Shown here piece after piece: positions 9,381-18,383 of a DNA stretch of 64,000 nt. The translations under genes and the position numbers were made by a program. The stretch comes from Chitinophagaceae bacterium (GTDB taxonomy: Bacteria; Bacteroidota; Bacteroidia; Chitinophagales; Chitinophagaceae), in NCBI GenBank assembly GCA_016708765.1, contig JADJFD010000002.1, forward strand, positions 434,001 to 498,000, given 5' to 3'. The notes below the pieces were generated by a model that was not told where the DNA came from, ran no database searches, and saw nothing but the letters and a program-made list of their open reading frames with translations. The stretch's first letter is position 1; the number at the start of each line of letters is the position of its first letter.

Positions 9381-12224
9381 TTAACTTTGTCCGCTCAGTT
9401 TTATTGTTACATCCGGAGGAATATTCGAAATCTGTTTAAATTCATCAATCTTAATTTTCAAATCAGCATTTACTTTTCCTACCATCGTGGGATCGGGTAC
9501 ATTACTTTGTAGCTGAATAGTTCGTTTTACATTCTTTCTTTTAATGCCACCGGCAGTGTTGGTGTAATCCACACTGGCAACAGTACTCAACGGAATTGAT
9601 TTTACCTGCATCGTATTCATATCCATAAAAGTGATACGCATATTCATCAGGTCGGTAATATTATTTCGCATCAGTTCCGAATTACGCAGCTGAATTTTGT
9701 ATTCATCTTCGCCATCTTTTATTGTACTTACTTCTTTTCCAAAAACGGCAGTTCGCAATTCCATCCCTATCTGTCCTGTGCTTACTCCTTCCATCATCGC
9801 TTTTTCACGGTCTACATTTATAGTTATCTCAGGATTGACCAGTTCAATATCAGGCTGTAGATTTTCAATTCCTTCCACCCTGTTAGTATCTAAAAAATTA
9901 AACAGGTTCTTTGCTACCATTGAAATATTCTCAAAATCATCTCCTATTACCTCAATATTGACCGGTGGGTCGGTAGGCGGGCCGCCATCCTCTTGCGCCA
10001 CTTCAATATTAGTGCCCGGTATTCCCTGCACTGCATCTCTTATGGCATCTTTATATACCATGGTGCTTTTGCCATGACGCTTTTCATACTCAACAAATGA
10101 AACCTGTATACGTCCAAGGTTAGATTGTATACTTCTGTTATTATCTCTGGGATTGTTTGCACTAACTGCCACATTTGTAATCACACTCTCCACAATACTT
10201 CCCGGAGCACCTGGTTTTTCTTTCTCCAAAACTTTCTCTACTCTTTTCTCTAAAACTCTTGTAATACTATCTGTATATTTTACATCTGTTCCTGCAGGTA
10301 ATTTTAAATACACATATACAAAGTTGGGATCACCACTGGGGAAGAAGGTTGATTTATTTCCACGTATCATCAATAAACCAGCAGAGAGTGCAAATATCCC
10401 GAACAAAGAAACAAATGCCCATATCGGTCTTTTGCCCACTAATATCCATTTCAATAGTTTTTCATAATTATTCATCAACTTTGGCAATGCTCTTTTCTGG
10501 AAGCGATGTATTAAATCGTTCAGCACATATGCATTCAAAACCATCAGCAAGGCCATCAATATTAAAAAGTTGGCAACTGCATGAAACCCCGGCAAATGAA
10601 GAAGTACACCTGCTATTACAAAAACAAGGAACCATTTATTTCTAAACACAGCTTTCTTTGGTTTCTCATATTCTTTTCCTTCCGGTTTCATAAAGCTTAC
10701 CGCAAAAACAGGGTTGAAGAAAAATGCAACAATCAAAGAAGCTGCCAGTGTAAGAATTAAGATCGTTGGCAGGTAAATCATAAACTTACCAATCAATCCT
10801 TTCCAAAAAAATAACGGGAAGAAAGGCGCCAGTGTAGTAGCTGTACCAGCCAACACCGGAATAAATACTTCCCCAGCGGCCTCCTTCGCACTTCGTTCTA
10901 TCGGCACCTTGCCATTATTATATATTCGATGCGTATTTTCAATTACCACAATAGCATCATCCACAATAATTCCTAACCCAAATAATAATGCAAACAACAC
11001 TATAAAGTTCAACGTAACACTTGTACCAATAATACTATCAGCCAATGGCAAAAAGAGGAATGCAACGAATACACTTAATGGTACACTCAACGCCACAAAG
11101 AAGGCATTGGTAACACCCATAAAGAACATCAAAATCAGCAATACCAATACAAAGCCGATAATAATTGTATTAATCAGTTCACCAAAAGATGTCTTTGTTT
11201 GTTTGCTCTGGTCACCTGTAAATTCTACACGAAGATCTTTTGGCAAATCCTCGGATTTTTGTAACTCTTCTACTGCTGCTTTTATTTTATCAGCACATTC
11301 AATCAAATTTTCTCCTGCTCGTTTTACAATATTCAGTGTTACTACATTCTTTCCATCCAGCCGTGCATAGCTGTCTTTTTCTTTGATGGTATCTTTGATT
11401 TCAGCAATATCTCTAAGATAAACGGAGGCACCTCTTGCACTGCTTCGCACAACAATATTCTGCATATCAGCAATAGAAGCAAATTGTCCCTTCACTTTCA
11501 AAGTTCTTTTCATATTGCCCACCTCAATCAATCCTCCGGTAATATCATTGTTTTCCCTTTTTATGGCATTTTCCACATCCATAAAACTTATTCTTGCCGC
11601 CGTCATTTTATAGGGATCCACATTTACTTGTATTTCCCTTTCCGGTGCTCCTACTATTTCAGCTCTAGTTACTTCACTTAGTTCTTCAAACTTATCCTGC
11701 ATTTTATCAGCATAAGCTTTTAACTTCATACCATCATAATCGCCACTGATATTTACAAACATGATTGGCATTTCACTAAAAGCGAATTCCTGCGCATCAG
11801 GTTCTGTTGTCAAATCATTTGGTAAGTCGGCTCTTGCTTTATCAATTGCATCTTTTACTTTCTGCTTAGCAATATCTGTTTTTACATCTGTATCAAACTC
11901 CACCACTATCAAACTATAATCCGGCTGAGAAGTACTCTGAATTTTATTCACCTTCGCTCCACTAATGCCCTTCAATTGTTTTTCAATTGGCCTGGTTACC
12001 AGGTTTTCAATATCCTTCGGAGAATTACCAACATACACTGTGGCAACAGAAATGGTGGGCACTACAATATCCGGGAACTGCTCCTTGGGCATACTGTTGA
12101 ACTTTATTAGTCCATATGCACTTATTAAGATGGCAATTATATAAACAGCCGTTTTATTATTTACTGCCCAACTGGTAGGGCCAAACTGTTTAAATTTGTC
12201 TTGAATGCCGTCAAATATTTTCAT
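9381..12224 (-). CDS. RND efflux transporter (AcrB type), truncated by nonsense codon
   Basis: Inner-membrane proton-driven drug/metabolite exporter of the AcrB/HAE1 type. The visible 947 residues include the first membrane helix (TAVYIIAILISAYGL), the porter domain strands (PTISVATVYVGNSPKDIE), the helix block with GLGIIVDDAIVVIEN, whose two Asp correspond to the proton-relay pair of AcrB, and the second porter half. The protein stops at a TAA where homologues continue (expected Glu), and the remaining helices follow in frame at 8649-9341; the full frame spans about 1191 codons. It is last in the operon tetR-tolC-mfp-rnd. Either a point nonsense mutation or a base error. Confidence 0.88.
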   Translation of the reverse strand: MKIFDGIQDKFKQFGPTSWAVNNKTAVYIIAILISAYGLIKFNSMPKEQFPDIVVPTISVATVYVGNSPKDIENLVTRPIEKQLKGISGAKVNKIQSTSQPDYSLIVVEFDTDVKTDIAKQKVKDAIDKARADLPNDLTTEPDAQEFAFSEMPIMFVNISGDYDGMKLKAYADKMQDKFEELSEVTRAEIVGAPEREIQVNVDPYKMTAARISFMDVENAIKRENNDITGGLIEVGNMKRTLKVKGQFASIADMQNIVVRSSARGASVYLRDIAEIKDTIKEKDSYARLDGKNVVTLNIVKRAGENLIECADKIKAAVEELQKSEDLPKDLRVEFTGDQSKQTKTSFGELINTIIIGFVLVLLILMFFMGVTNAFFVALSVPLSVFVAFLFLPLADSIIGTSVTLNFIVLFALLFGLGIIVDDAIVVIENTHRIYNNGKVPIERSAKEAAGEVFIPVLAGTATTLAPFFPLFFWKGLIGKFMIYLPTILILTLAASLIVAFFFNPVFAVSFMKPEGKEYEKPKKAVFRNKWFLVFVIAGVLLHLPGFHAVANFLILMALLMVLNAYVLNDLIHRFQKRALPKLMNNYEKLLKWILVGKRPIWAFVSLFGIFALSAGLLMIRGNKSTFFPSGDPNFVYVYLKLPAGTDVKYTDSITRVLEKRVEKVLEKEKPGAPGSIVESVITNVAVSANNPRDNNRSIQSNLGRIQVSFVEYEKRHGKSTMVYKDAIRDAVQGIPGTNIEVAQEDGGPPTDPPVNIEVIGDDFENISMVAKNLFNFLDTNRVEGIENLQPDIELVNPEITINVDREKAMMEGVSTGQIGMELRTAVFGKEVSTIKDGEDEYKIQLRNSELMRNNITDLMNMRITFMDMNTMQVKSIPLSTVASVDYTNTAGGIKRKNVKRTIQLQSNVPDPTMVGKVNADLKIKIDEFKQISNIPPDVTIKLSGQS

Positions 12225-12335
12225 CAGAATTTTTTAAATCGTCTAGTATTTTTATTTAACCAGCGTCTGGTACGCTACTCATCTTTAGTTGCGACGCTCC
12301 GTTCATCTTTCTGTTCGCTGTTCATCACTTGTAAC

Positions 12336-13346
12336 CTATTTGTTTGTCGTCAATGATTGTCCATCGTACACTGTTTGATATCCTGTAGTAATAATTAACT
12401 CACCGCCAGATAGCCCACTTTTAATTTCCATCAACCCATTATACGCTTCGCCAACAATTACTGTTTTCTTACGAGCCACCATTTTATCTCCCGCCTTTTC
12501 CATTACATAAACATACTTGGAGCTTTCATCGCTCTGCACCACATTGATGGGAACAGCTACTGTACCCTTTGCTTCATAGTCAAGTATTTTCATAGTAGCC
12601 GTTTGATTAGGCTTTAATGAAGGGTCAGATGGAAGTTTAGCTTCCGTAATAAACGATCTTGTGGTTGGGTCTATCGATGCGCCAACCACACTTATTGTTG
12701 ATATAAAAGCAGGCTTACCAGATTCTGGCACTACTACTTCTACTTTGTCTCCCTTTTTTACTCTTGAAATATATGTGTCTGGAACATTCGTTACTATTTT
12801 CAGATTACCTGTATTTACAATTCTACCAATATTTTGTTTCCATAAATTCTGGTAACGTTCATACACTGTTTGTGCCTGTGCAAGTCTTGCTTTCAATACT
12901 CCTGTTTGTTGTTGTGCCGCAACCACTCCTTGTCTTGCCATTGCATCATCTAATTTCAACAGCAACTGTCCTTTACTTACACGGCTACCAAGTTTTGCAT
13001 ATACAGCTTTTACTTGCCCTCCTTGTCCAGATGGAGCTACATAACCAATACCTTCCGCATCAATCTTACCTTGCAATTCAATATAATGGGAAAAATCGCC
13101 AATACGTAATGTATCGATGGTTACTAATTTTTTTACAAGTTTAGCAGCTTCGGGATCGGCCTTGGTAATATCATCTTCCAGTTTACGGATATTTGCATCC
13201 AGCTCATTTTTTTCTTTCTTTAATTTTTCAAGCTTCACTTTCATGTCGCCAATATCTCCTTTCTTATCTTTTGCACCTGCTCCGCATGATGCAAGGAAAA
13301 AACCTGTTACAGCTATAAAAACTAGTAACGTTGTTGTCTTTTTCAT
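12336..13346 (-). CDS. RND periplasmic adaptor (membrane fusion) lipoprotein
   Basis: A 336-residue adaptor linking the RND pump to the TolC-like channel. ATG 13346 gives MKKTTTLL and a lipobox LASC, so the protein is lipid-anchored; the ATG-led frame nine codons further upstream has no signal character. A coiled coil (about 30-60, KVKLEKLKKEKNELDANIRKLEDDI) precedes the barrel-sandwich half-motif with GYVAPSGQGGQVKAVYAKLGSRVSKGQLLLKLDD, an alpha hairpin, then the beta-barrel and membrane-proximal domain. It lies between tolC and the pump gene in the leftward operon. Confidence 0.92.
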   Translation of the reverse strand: MKKTTTLLVFIAVTGFFLASCGAGAKDKKGDIGDMKVKLEKLKKEKNELDANIRKLEDDITKADPEAAKLVKKLVTIDTLRIGDFSHYIELQGKIDAEGIGYVAPSGQGGQVKAVYAKLGSRVSKGQLLLKLDDAMARQGVVAAQQQTGVLKARLAQAQTVYERYQNLWKQNIGRIVNTGNLKIVTNVPDTYISRVKKGDKVEVVVPESGKPAFISTISVVGASIDPTTRSFITEAKLPSDPSLKPNQTATMKILDYEAKGTVAVPINVVQSDESSKYVYVMEKAGDKMVARKKTVIVGEAYNGLMEIKSGLSGGELIITTGYQTVYDGQSLTTNK

Positions 13347-13391
13347 GTTGGTTTTATTATAATATAAAGTCATTTATTGTTTAATTTAATA

Positions 13392-14816
13392 TCAAAGCTT
13401 TCCTGTTGCTTTCATAAAGTCAACTTTGGCAATAATAGCATCGTACAACGCAGTGATATAGTTTGTCTGAGCTGTTTTCATATCAGTTTGTGCTGTGTTT
13501 ATTTCCATTTGCGAACCAGTACCCATTTCATATTTCTTTTTTGTCTGACTAAACACTTTCTCCGCCAGCTCCATATTCTTCTTCTGAAAATCCATTGTAG
13601 AAATTGCAGAACGATAATTATTTTTTGCCGTCATTACTTCATTATCAATAGAAATCTCTAATGCTACAATCTGGTTATCTATTTTTTGTACTTCCAGTTT
13701 TGCCTGTTCTATTTTTGATTTGGTAAAGAAACCATTGAAGATGGGAATATTAATATTCAGATTTACATTAGAAATAGTAAACCAATCACCTTTGCTAAAG
13801 AAGTTCCATTTATCCCTTTGCGCATTTTTTGCATATTGAGCACTCAGGCTTACGGTTGGTATCTGGCTCAATTTATACCTGCGAACATTATACTCGTTTA
13901 ATGTTTTACCAATTTTTGCAGACTGGTATTCTTTACGGTCATCATAAGTGTAAACACTTTTCTCTAATATTCCAGCCTTTATTTCTTCATCTGTAAGTTT
14001 ATCCGTCAACACCAATTCATCAGAAATCGGCATTCCCATCAGCATTTTCAAGCCATAATATCCATTGGAAATTGTATTGAGTACTTTATTCTTCTCCGTT
14101 TGTAGATTCGTTAACTGCACACTTACTTTATCTACATCTAATCTTTCTGCAAATCCGTTTTCGTAAATGATACGGGTGTCTTTCAGCAATTTTTCAATCA
14201 AAGCGATATTAGCATCTAAAAGTTCAACTTGTGTTTTACTAACCACAAGTTGGTAATACACTTTATAAATATTTGCCTTAATCATTTCTTCAGTTATCTC
14301 AGCATTTTTTTTTCTTAAATCAATAGCTGCACCTCTTGCTATCAATCCTACAAATACCTGTCCATCAAAAAGAATTTGCTGAAGACTAATACCGGCAACC
14401 GCACTAAATTTTGTGCCGAACTGTGCCGCAATAAATCCAAAATCGTTTGGCATTACAATCGGCTGGCCATTACCATCTTTTACTCCTTGATCTATCAACA
14501 CCTGGTAAGTAGATGGAGAAATAAAATTGGGCAATACCTGTGTAGCCACATTAGGATTATAGGTAGTACCTAAATTAGCATTGATATGCGGATAGGCATT
14601 AGATGTAAACTCACGGTTCTGCTGCTCCTGTAGTTTTACATCGAGCAAAGCATTTTTTACATTCACATTATTCTTCGTTGCGTAATCAACTGCTTGCTGA
14701 ATAGTGAATTCATGTTTGGTTATTCTTACACTGTCAGCTGACTGTGCAGTTGCCATCAAGGGCAATAAAAACAAACCTAATACCTGTACCAGTCTGTTAT
14801 TTTTTACTTTCTTCAT
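13392..14816 (-). CDS. TolC-family outer-membrane efflux channel
   Basis: Outer-membrane factor of 474 residues that should dock with the adaptor and RND pump encoded downstream. ATG 14816 gives the signal peptide MKKVKNNRLVQVLGLFLLPL ending at MATAQ; a second possible ATG is at 14843. Two repeats of long amphipathic helices are visible (QAVDYATKNNVNVKNALLDVKLQEQQ; KSKIEQAKLEVQKIDNQIVAL), as is the usual late KKKYEMGTGSQMEINTAQTD motif. Its start overlaps the 3' end of tetR by 20 bases, indicating co-transcription. Confidence 0.92.
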   Translation of the reverse strand: MKKVKNNRLVQVLGLFLLPLMATAQSADSVRITKHEFTIQQAVDYATKNNVNVKNALLDVKLQEQQNREFTSNAYPHINANLGTTYNPNVATQVLPNFISPSTYQVLIDQGVKDGNGQPIVMPNDFGFIAAQFGTKFSAVAGISLQQILFDGQVFVGLIARGAAIDLRKKNAEITEEMIKANIYKVYYQLVVSKTQVELLDANIALIEKLLKDTRIIYENGFAERLDVDKVSVQLTNLQTEKNKVLNTISNGYYGLKMLMGMPISDELVLTDKLTDEEIKAGILEKSVYTYDDRKEYQSAKIGKTLNEYNVRRYKLSQIPTVSLSAQYAKNAQRDKWNFFSKGDWFTISNVNLNINIPIFNGFFTKSKIEQAKLEVQKIDNQIVALEISIDNEVMTAKNNYRSAISTMDFQKKNMELAEKVFSQTKKKYEMGTGSQMEINTAQTDMKTAQTNYITALYDAIIAKVDFMKATGKL

Positions 14817-15435
14817 ACGAAAGGTTTTTTTGTCGTTGTTCATTATATTTTTGAATCAGTTTATGCCCTTTAATAGTTGCTAAGCCGTAAATAAAATTTT
14901 CGATGATTAATCCTGAGGTTTCAGCCAGATTATATTTACCCGGTGAGAATACTGTTACGTTAAAAGGTATCATCATCGATTCGATTCGGTATTTTGACAT
15001 TACGTCAATATTGATGTCCGAACGATACAAATCATCTTTTATTCCCCATTCAATATTTTCGATGATAACCTGTAAAAGAAATTTGTCCTTATGATCCCGG
15101 AAACGCTGATAGGCTTTGTGATGAAATTTTTCGAGGTCATATAAAAGCATCGGGTTCATATTACTGAACTCTTCCATAATGCGTTCCATCGTATTAAAAA
15201 TTTCATGGATGGCATTCGAAGCTTCTTTTCTGCAATCAAGGCAATCGTCTTGGATGCCATTAATATGTCCGTCAACTACAGCTTCTACCAGTTCATCTTT
15301 ATCGGCAAAGTATTGATATAATGTTTTTTTAGACATGCCCAGGTTATTAGCAATGTCATCCATCGAAACAGAGCGGATGCCAAACTGCATAAACAATTCT
15401 TCCGCTTTTAGTAATATTCTATCTTTCGGATCCAT
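14797..15435 (-). CDS. TetR-family repressor of the efflux operon
   Basis: A 212-residue regulator with the TetR helix-turn-helix at the N-terminus (about 10-55: LFMQFGIRSVSMDDIANNLGMSKKTLYQYF) and an all-helical ligand domain behind it. It is the first gene of tetR-tolC-mfp-rnd and overlaps tolC. A perfect 9-bp palindrome covers its own promoter (15462-15489), so autorepression relieved by an efflux substrate is the simplest model (inference). Nothing in the sequence identifies the ligand. Confidence 0.93.
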   Translation of the reverse strand: MDPKDRILLKAEELFMQFGIRSVSMDDIANNLGMSKKTLYQYFADKDELVEAVVDGHINGIQDDCLDCRKEASNAIHEIFNTMERIMEEFSNMNPMLLYDLEKFHHKAYQRFRDHKDKFLLQVIIENIEWGIKDDLYRSDINIDVMSKYRIESMMIPFNVTVFSPGKYNLAETSGLIIENFIYGLATIKGHKLIQKYNEQRQKNLSYEESKK

Positions 15436-15452
15436 AATTCAAAATCAGGACG

Positions 15453-15489
15453 CAAAACTATGGAAACTTTAAACGTAACCAAAGTTTCC
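15453..15489 (-). promoter_or_regulatory. tetR-operon promoter with overlapping palindromic operator
   Basis: On the minus strand TTG (15482-15480), 19 bases, then TAGTTTTG (15460-15453) match the Bacteroidota -33/-7 promoter, with transcription starting about ten bases before the tetR ATG. GGAAACTTT (15462-15470) and AAAGTTTCC (15481-15489) form a perfect 9-bp inverted repeat with 10-bp spacing that fills the space between the two boxes. This is the expected position and size of a TetR operator. Confidence 0.75.
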
Positions 15490-15523
15490 ATCCTTGTTTT
15501 TTTACCGTTCACCGAATTTTTAT

Positions 15524-15545
15524 CGGCTTCCAAGCCGTTTTTTTT
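15524..15545 (+). terminator. Small hairpin plus T-run in the tetR/DUF502 intergenic
   Basis: CGGCT-TCCA-AGCCG followed by eight T. It has terminator form on the plus strand but lies upstream of the plus-strand gene at 15573 with no plus-strand gene before it. It may be an attenuator or guard against antisense read-through. Confidence 0.35.
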
Positions 15546-15572
15546 ACGCTACCTTAGCTTGTAAATCGTTTT

Positions 15573-16190
15573 ATGAGTAAGGCAATCAAAACAGATCCAA
15601 AAAGCACATTAAAACAGGTAGTGAGGTTTTTTGTCCAAGGATTGATTATTCTGGCACCAATCGGCATTACTGGTTATGTGCTTTACTGGCTTTTTGATTT
15701 GGTAGATGGAATTTTGCGGCCTTATGTCAATATTCCAGGACTTGGTTTCGTAATTATTATACTTTTTGTCATTCTGGTTGGCTGGGTAAGTTCCACCTTC
15801 CTGATGGGTAGTTTTATTAATTTCTTTGATCAATGGATGGAAAGAACACCAGGGATTAAATTCATTTACACCTCCACCAAAGATTTCTTTGAAGCTTTTG
15901 CCGGTGATAAAAGAAAATTCAATATTGCTGTAATGGCCAGTGTTTTTTCTGAAGACGTCTGGATAATTGGATTTTTAACGGATGAAGAAATGGGGAAATT
16001 TGAAATGGGAGCCAATAAAGTTGCGGTGTATGTGCCACAGGCTTACAATTTTGCGGGTCAGTTATATATATTACCAAGAGATAAAGTGAAAAAAATAGAA
16101 CATATCACACCCGGTGAAGCCATGAAATATGCTGTAACCGGTGGAGTGGTTGACCTTGACGCAGAAAGAATTGAAAATCCTAAAAATTAG
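15573..16190 (+). CDS. DUF502 membrane protein
   Basis: A 205-residue inner-membrane protein of the DUF502 family. Two membrane segments near the N-terminus (about 17-42, FFVQGLIILAPIGITGYVLYW, and 53-75, GFVIIILFVILVGWVSSTF) are followed by the family's conserved PGIKFIYTSTKDFFEAF stretch and a soluble beta-rich tail with VAVYVPQAYNFAGQLYILPRD. The family is widespread in bacteria and plants; its molecular role is unknown. It stands alone between the divergent tetR operon and the phospholipase gene. Confidence 0.9.
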   Translation: MSKAIKTDPKSTLKQVVRFFVQGLIILAPIGITGYVLYWLFDLVDGILRPYVNIPGLGFVIIILFVILVGWVSSTFLMGSFINFFDQWMERTPGIKFIYTSTKDFFEAFAGDKRKFNIAVMASVFSEDVWIIGFLTDEEMGKFEMGANKVAVYVPQAYNFAGQLYILPRDKVKKIEHITPGEAMKYAVTGGVVDLDAERIENPKN

Positions 16191-16219
16191 CAGAGAGAAT
16201 AAAGATAAAGTGAGCCATA

Positions 16220-17209
16220 ATGAATATTCACATGAAAAAGATTTTTCTTTTATTATTTCTATCACTTACAGCACAACAATGTTTTTGTTGGGGATTTTAT
16301 GGTCATAGAAAAATCAATCATTATGCTGTCTTTCTATTGCCGCCAGAAATGATGGTGCTTTACAAACCTCAGATAGATTTTTTAGCGGAACATGCCGTGG
16401 ATCCTGATAAAAGAAGATATGCGATACCTGAAGAAGGACCAAGACATTATATAGATATTGATCACTATGGAACTTATCCTTACGATTCCTTACCAAGAAA
16501 ATGGGAAGATGCGGTGGCAAAATATTCTGAAGAAACATTAAATACATATGGTATTGTACCTTGGTGGTTACAAACAATGCTCATCCGCCTTACTCATGCA
16601 TTCAAAGAAAAAAATCAGGCCAGAATTTTAAAGTACTCCGCAGAAATAGGTCATTATATTGCCGATTCTCATGTACCGCTTCATGCAAGCTCTAATCACA
16701 ACGGACAGAACACTGACCAGAAAGGCATTCATGGTTTTTGGGAAAGCCGCATACCAGAATTGCTGGCCGAAAAAGAATGGGATTTTTTTATTGGTAAAGC
16801 TGAGTACATAAAAAATCCGGCTGACTTCATCTGGACAAGGGTTTTGGAAAGTGCCGCCGCCGCCGATACAGTATTGAAGTTTGAAAAAGAACTGACCAGC
16901 ACTTTTCCCGGCGATCAGAAATATTCATTTGAAGATAGAAACGGTATTACAATCCGTCAATATTCAACAGCTTTTACAAAAGCGTATGATGCCATGATGA
17001 AAGGAATGGTGGAAAGAAGAATGCGGCAATCCATTTTTGCAGTTGCATCTTTCTGGTACACCGCTTGGGTAAATGCTGGTCAGCCCGACTTAAAAAAATT
17101 ATCCAACAAAGAGTTTTCCGCTATAGATTTAAAAGAATTTGAAGGGTTGAACAATTCATGGAAAAGTGCACCTATCAAAGGACGAGAACATGATGCCCCC
17201 AACCCCTAA
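16220..17209 (+). CDS. Secreted zinc-dependent phospholipase C / S1-P1 nuclease-like hydrolase
   Basis: Exported zinc hydrolase of 329 residues. A signal peptide ends near QQCFCW, so the mature enzyme would begin close to W in WGFYGHRKIN, as in zinc phospholipases C and S1/P1 nucleases, whose N-terminal Trp binds zinc. Further metal ligands are visible in HYIDIDHYG, LTHAF and the signature HYIADSHVPLHASSNH. The sequence alone does not choose between phosphodiester lipid and nucleic acid substrates. The last residues (DAPNP) and the stop codon lie within a copy of the dispersed CCCCTAAAGGGG repeat. Confidence 0.82.
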   Translation: MNIHMKKIFLLLFLSLTAQQCFCWGFYGHRKINHYAVFLLPPEMMVLYKPQIDFLAEHAVDPDKRRYAIPEEGPRHYIDIDHYGTYPYDSLPRKWEDAVAKYSEETLNTYGIVPWWLQTMLIRLTHAFKEKNQARILKYSAEIGHYIADSHVPLHASSNHNGQNTDQKGIHGFWESRIPELLAEKEWDFFIGKAEYIKNPADFIWTRVLESAAAADTVLKFEKELTSTFPGDQKYSFEDRNGITIRQYSTAFTKAYDAMMKGMVERRMRQSIFAVASFWYTAWVNAGQPDLKKLSNKEFSAIDLKEFEGLNNSWKSAPIKGREHDAPNP

Positions 17210-17216
17210 AGGGGAG
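17196..17216. repeat. CCCCTAAAGGGG dispersed palindrome supplying a stop codon
   Basis: The stretch CCCCCAACCCCTAAAGGGG carries the TAA that ends the phospholipase gene. Two related copies lie at 63079-63101 and 63247-63271. Confidence 0.65.
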
Positions 17217-17263
17217 TAAAAGAACATTCTGCCTGAACCTGTATTTCTTACATTTGCATCCAA

Positions 17264-18379
17264 ATGAAAGAACAAGAATCTAATATTACCCCAGTTACAG
17301 GGTTAAAGTGCATTCACAATTTTAACGCTGGACCTTCCGTATTACCAAAGGAAGTTTTTGAAGAAGCCAGCAAATCTGTTTTGAATTTTAACGACTCAGG
17401 ATTATCCATTCTTGAAATAGGACATCGAACTCCACTTTTTGAACCGGTAATGGCAGAAGCCAGATCATTGGTAAAAGAACTAATGAGTTTAGATGACAAT
17501 CATGAAGTGTTGTTTTTACATGGCGGTGCTACCACACAGTTTATGCAGATACCAATGAACCTGCTGAATGAAAATGAAATAGCCGCTTATACTGAAACAG
17601 GAACATGGGCCAACAAAGCCATTAAAGAAGCAAAAACTTTTGGGCATGTAGAAATTGTCGGTTCATCAAAAGAAAATAATTATACAAGCATTCCAAAAAA
17701 TATAATTACTCCGCCTACAGCTGCTTATTTACATATAACTACCAACGAAACTATTGCAGGCACTCAATGGCATACATTGCCGTACGATTGTGGGGTTCCG
17801 CTGGTGGCAGATATGAGCAGCGATATATTTAGTCGTCAACTTGATTTTAATAAATTCGACCTGCTATATGCTGGTGCACAAAAAAACATGGGTGCAGCAG
17901 GTGTAAATCTTGTTGTTGTAAATAAAAACATTCTTGGAAAAGTAAAAAGAACAATTCCAACTATATTAGATTATCGTAACCATATCAGTGAAGGAAGTAT
18001 GCTGAACACCCCTCCTGTATTTGCTGTTTATGTAGCAATGCTGACGTTGAGATGGTTAAAAAAGAAAGGTGGTGTTACAACGCTAGAACAAGAAAATAAT
18101 AAAAAAGCTGAATTACTTTACTCAACACTTGACGCCTTACCATTATTCAAAACTCCGGTTGCAAAAGAAGATCGTAGTAAAATGAATGCGGTTTTTATAT
18201 TGGAAGATAACAAATTGGAAGAAGAATTTTTTGAACTATGCAAGAAAGAAGGAATGATTGGTGTAAAAGGCCATCGAAGTGTTGGTGGTTTCCGTATTTC
18301 TATGTACAATGCCCTTTTACTGGAAAGTGTAAAAGCAATAACTGATTTAATGAACGATTTCGCAAATAAAAAAGGATAA
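17264..18379 (+). CDS. serC: Phosphoserine aminotransferase
   Basis: PLP enzyme of serine biosynthesis, converting 3-phosphohydroxypyruvate plus glutamate to phosphoserine and 2-oxoglutarate; it also acts in pyridoxal synthesis in many bacteria. At 371 residues it has normal family length. The N-terminal NFNAGPSVLP motif, the HGGATTQF phosphate loop and the Schiff-base lysine K207 in YAGAQKNMG are intact, as is the C-terminal GHRSVGGFRISMYNA. A TACATTTG -7 box lies just before the ATG, implying a nearly leaderless mRNA. The DUF1015 gene follows four bases later. Confidence 0.95.
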   Translation: MKEQESNITPVTGLKCIHNFNAGPSVLPKEVFEEASKSVLNFNDSGLSILEIGHRTPLFEPVMAEARSLVKELMSLDDNHEVLFLHGGATTQFMQIPMNLLNENEIAAYTETGTWANKAIKEAKTFGHVEIVGSSKENNYTSIPKNIITPPTAAYLHITTNETIAGTQWHTLPYDCGVPLVADMSSDIFSRQLDFNKFDLLYAGAQKNMGAAGVNLVVVNKNILGKVKRTIPTILDYRNHISEGSMLNTPPVFAVYVAMLTLRWLKKKGGVTTLEQENNKKAELLYSTLDALPLFKTPVAKEDRSKMNAVFILEDNKLEEEFFELCKKEGMIGVKGHRSVGGFRISMYNALLLESVKAITDLMNDFANKKG

Positions 18380-18383
18380 CAAT

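Noticed and set aside
17196..17216. CRISPR-like direct repeat
   Set aside because: Only three scattered palindromic copies, no spacers and no cas genes.
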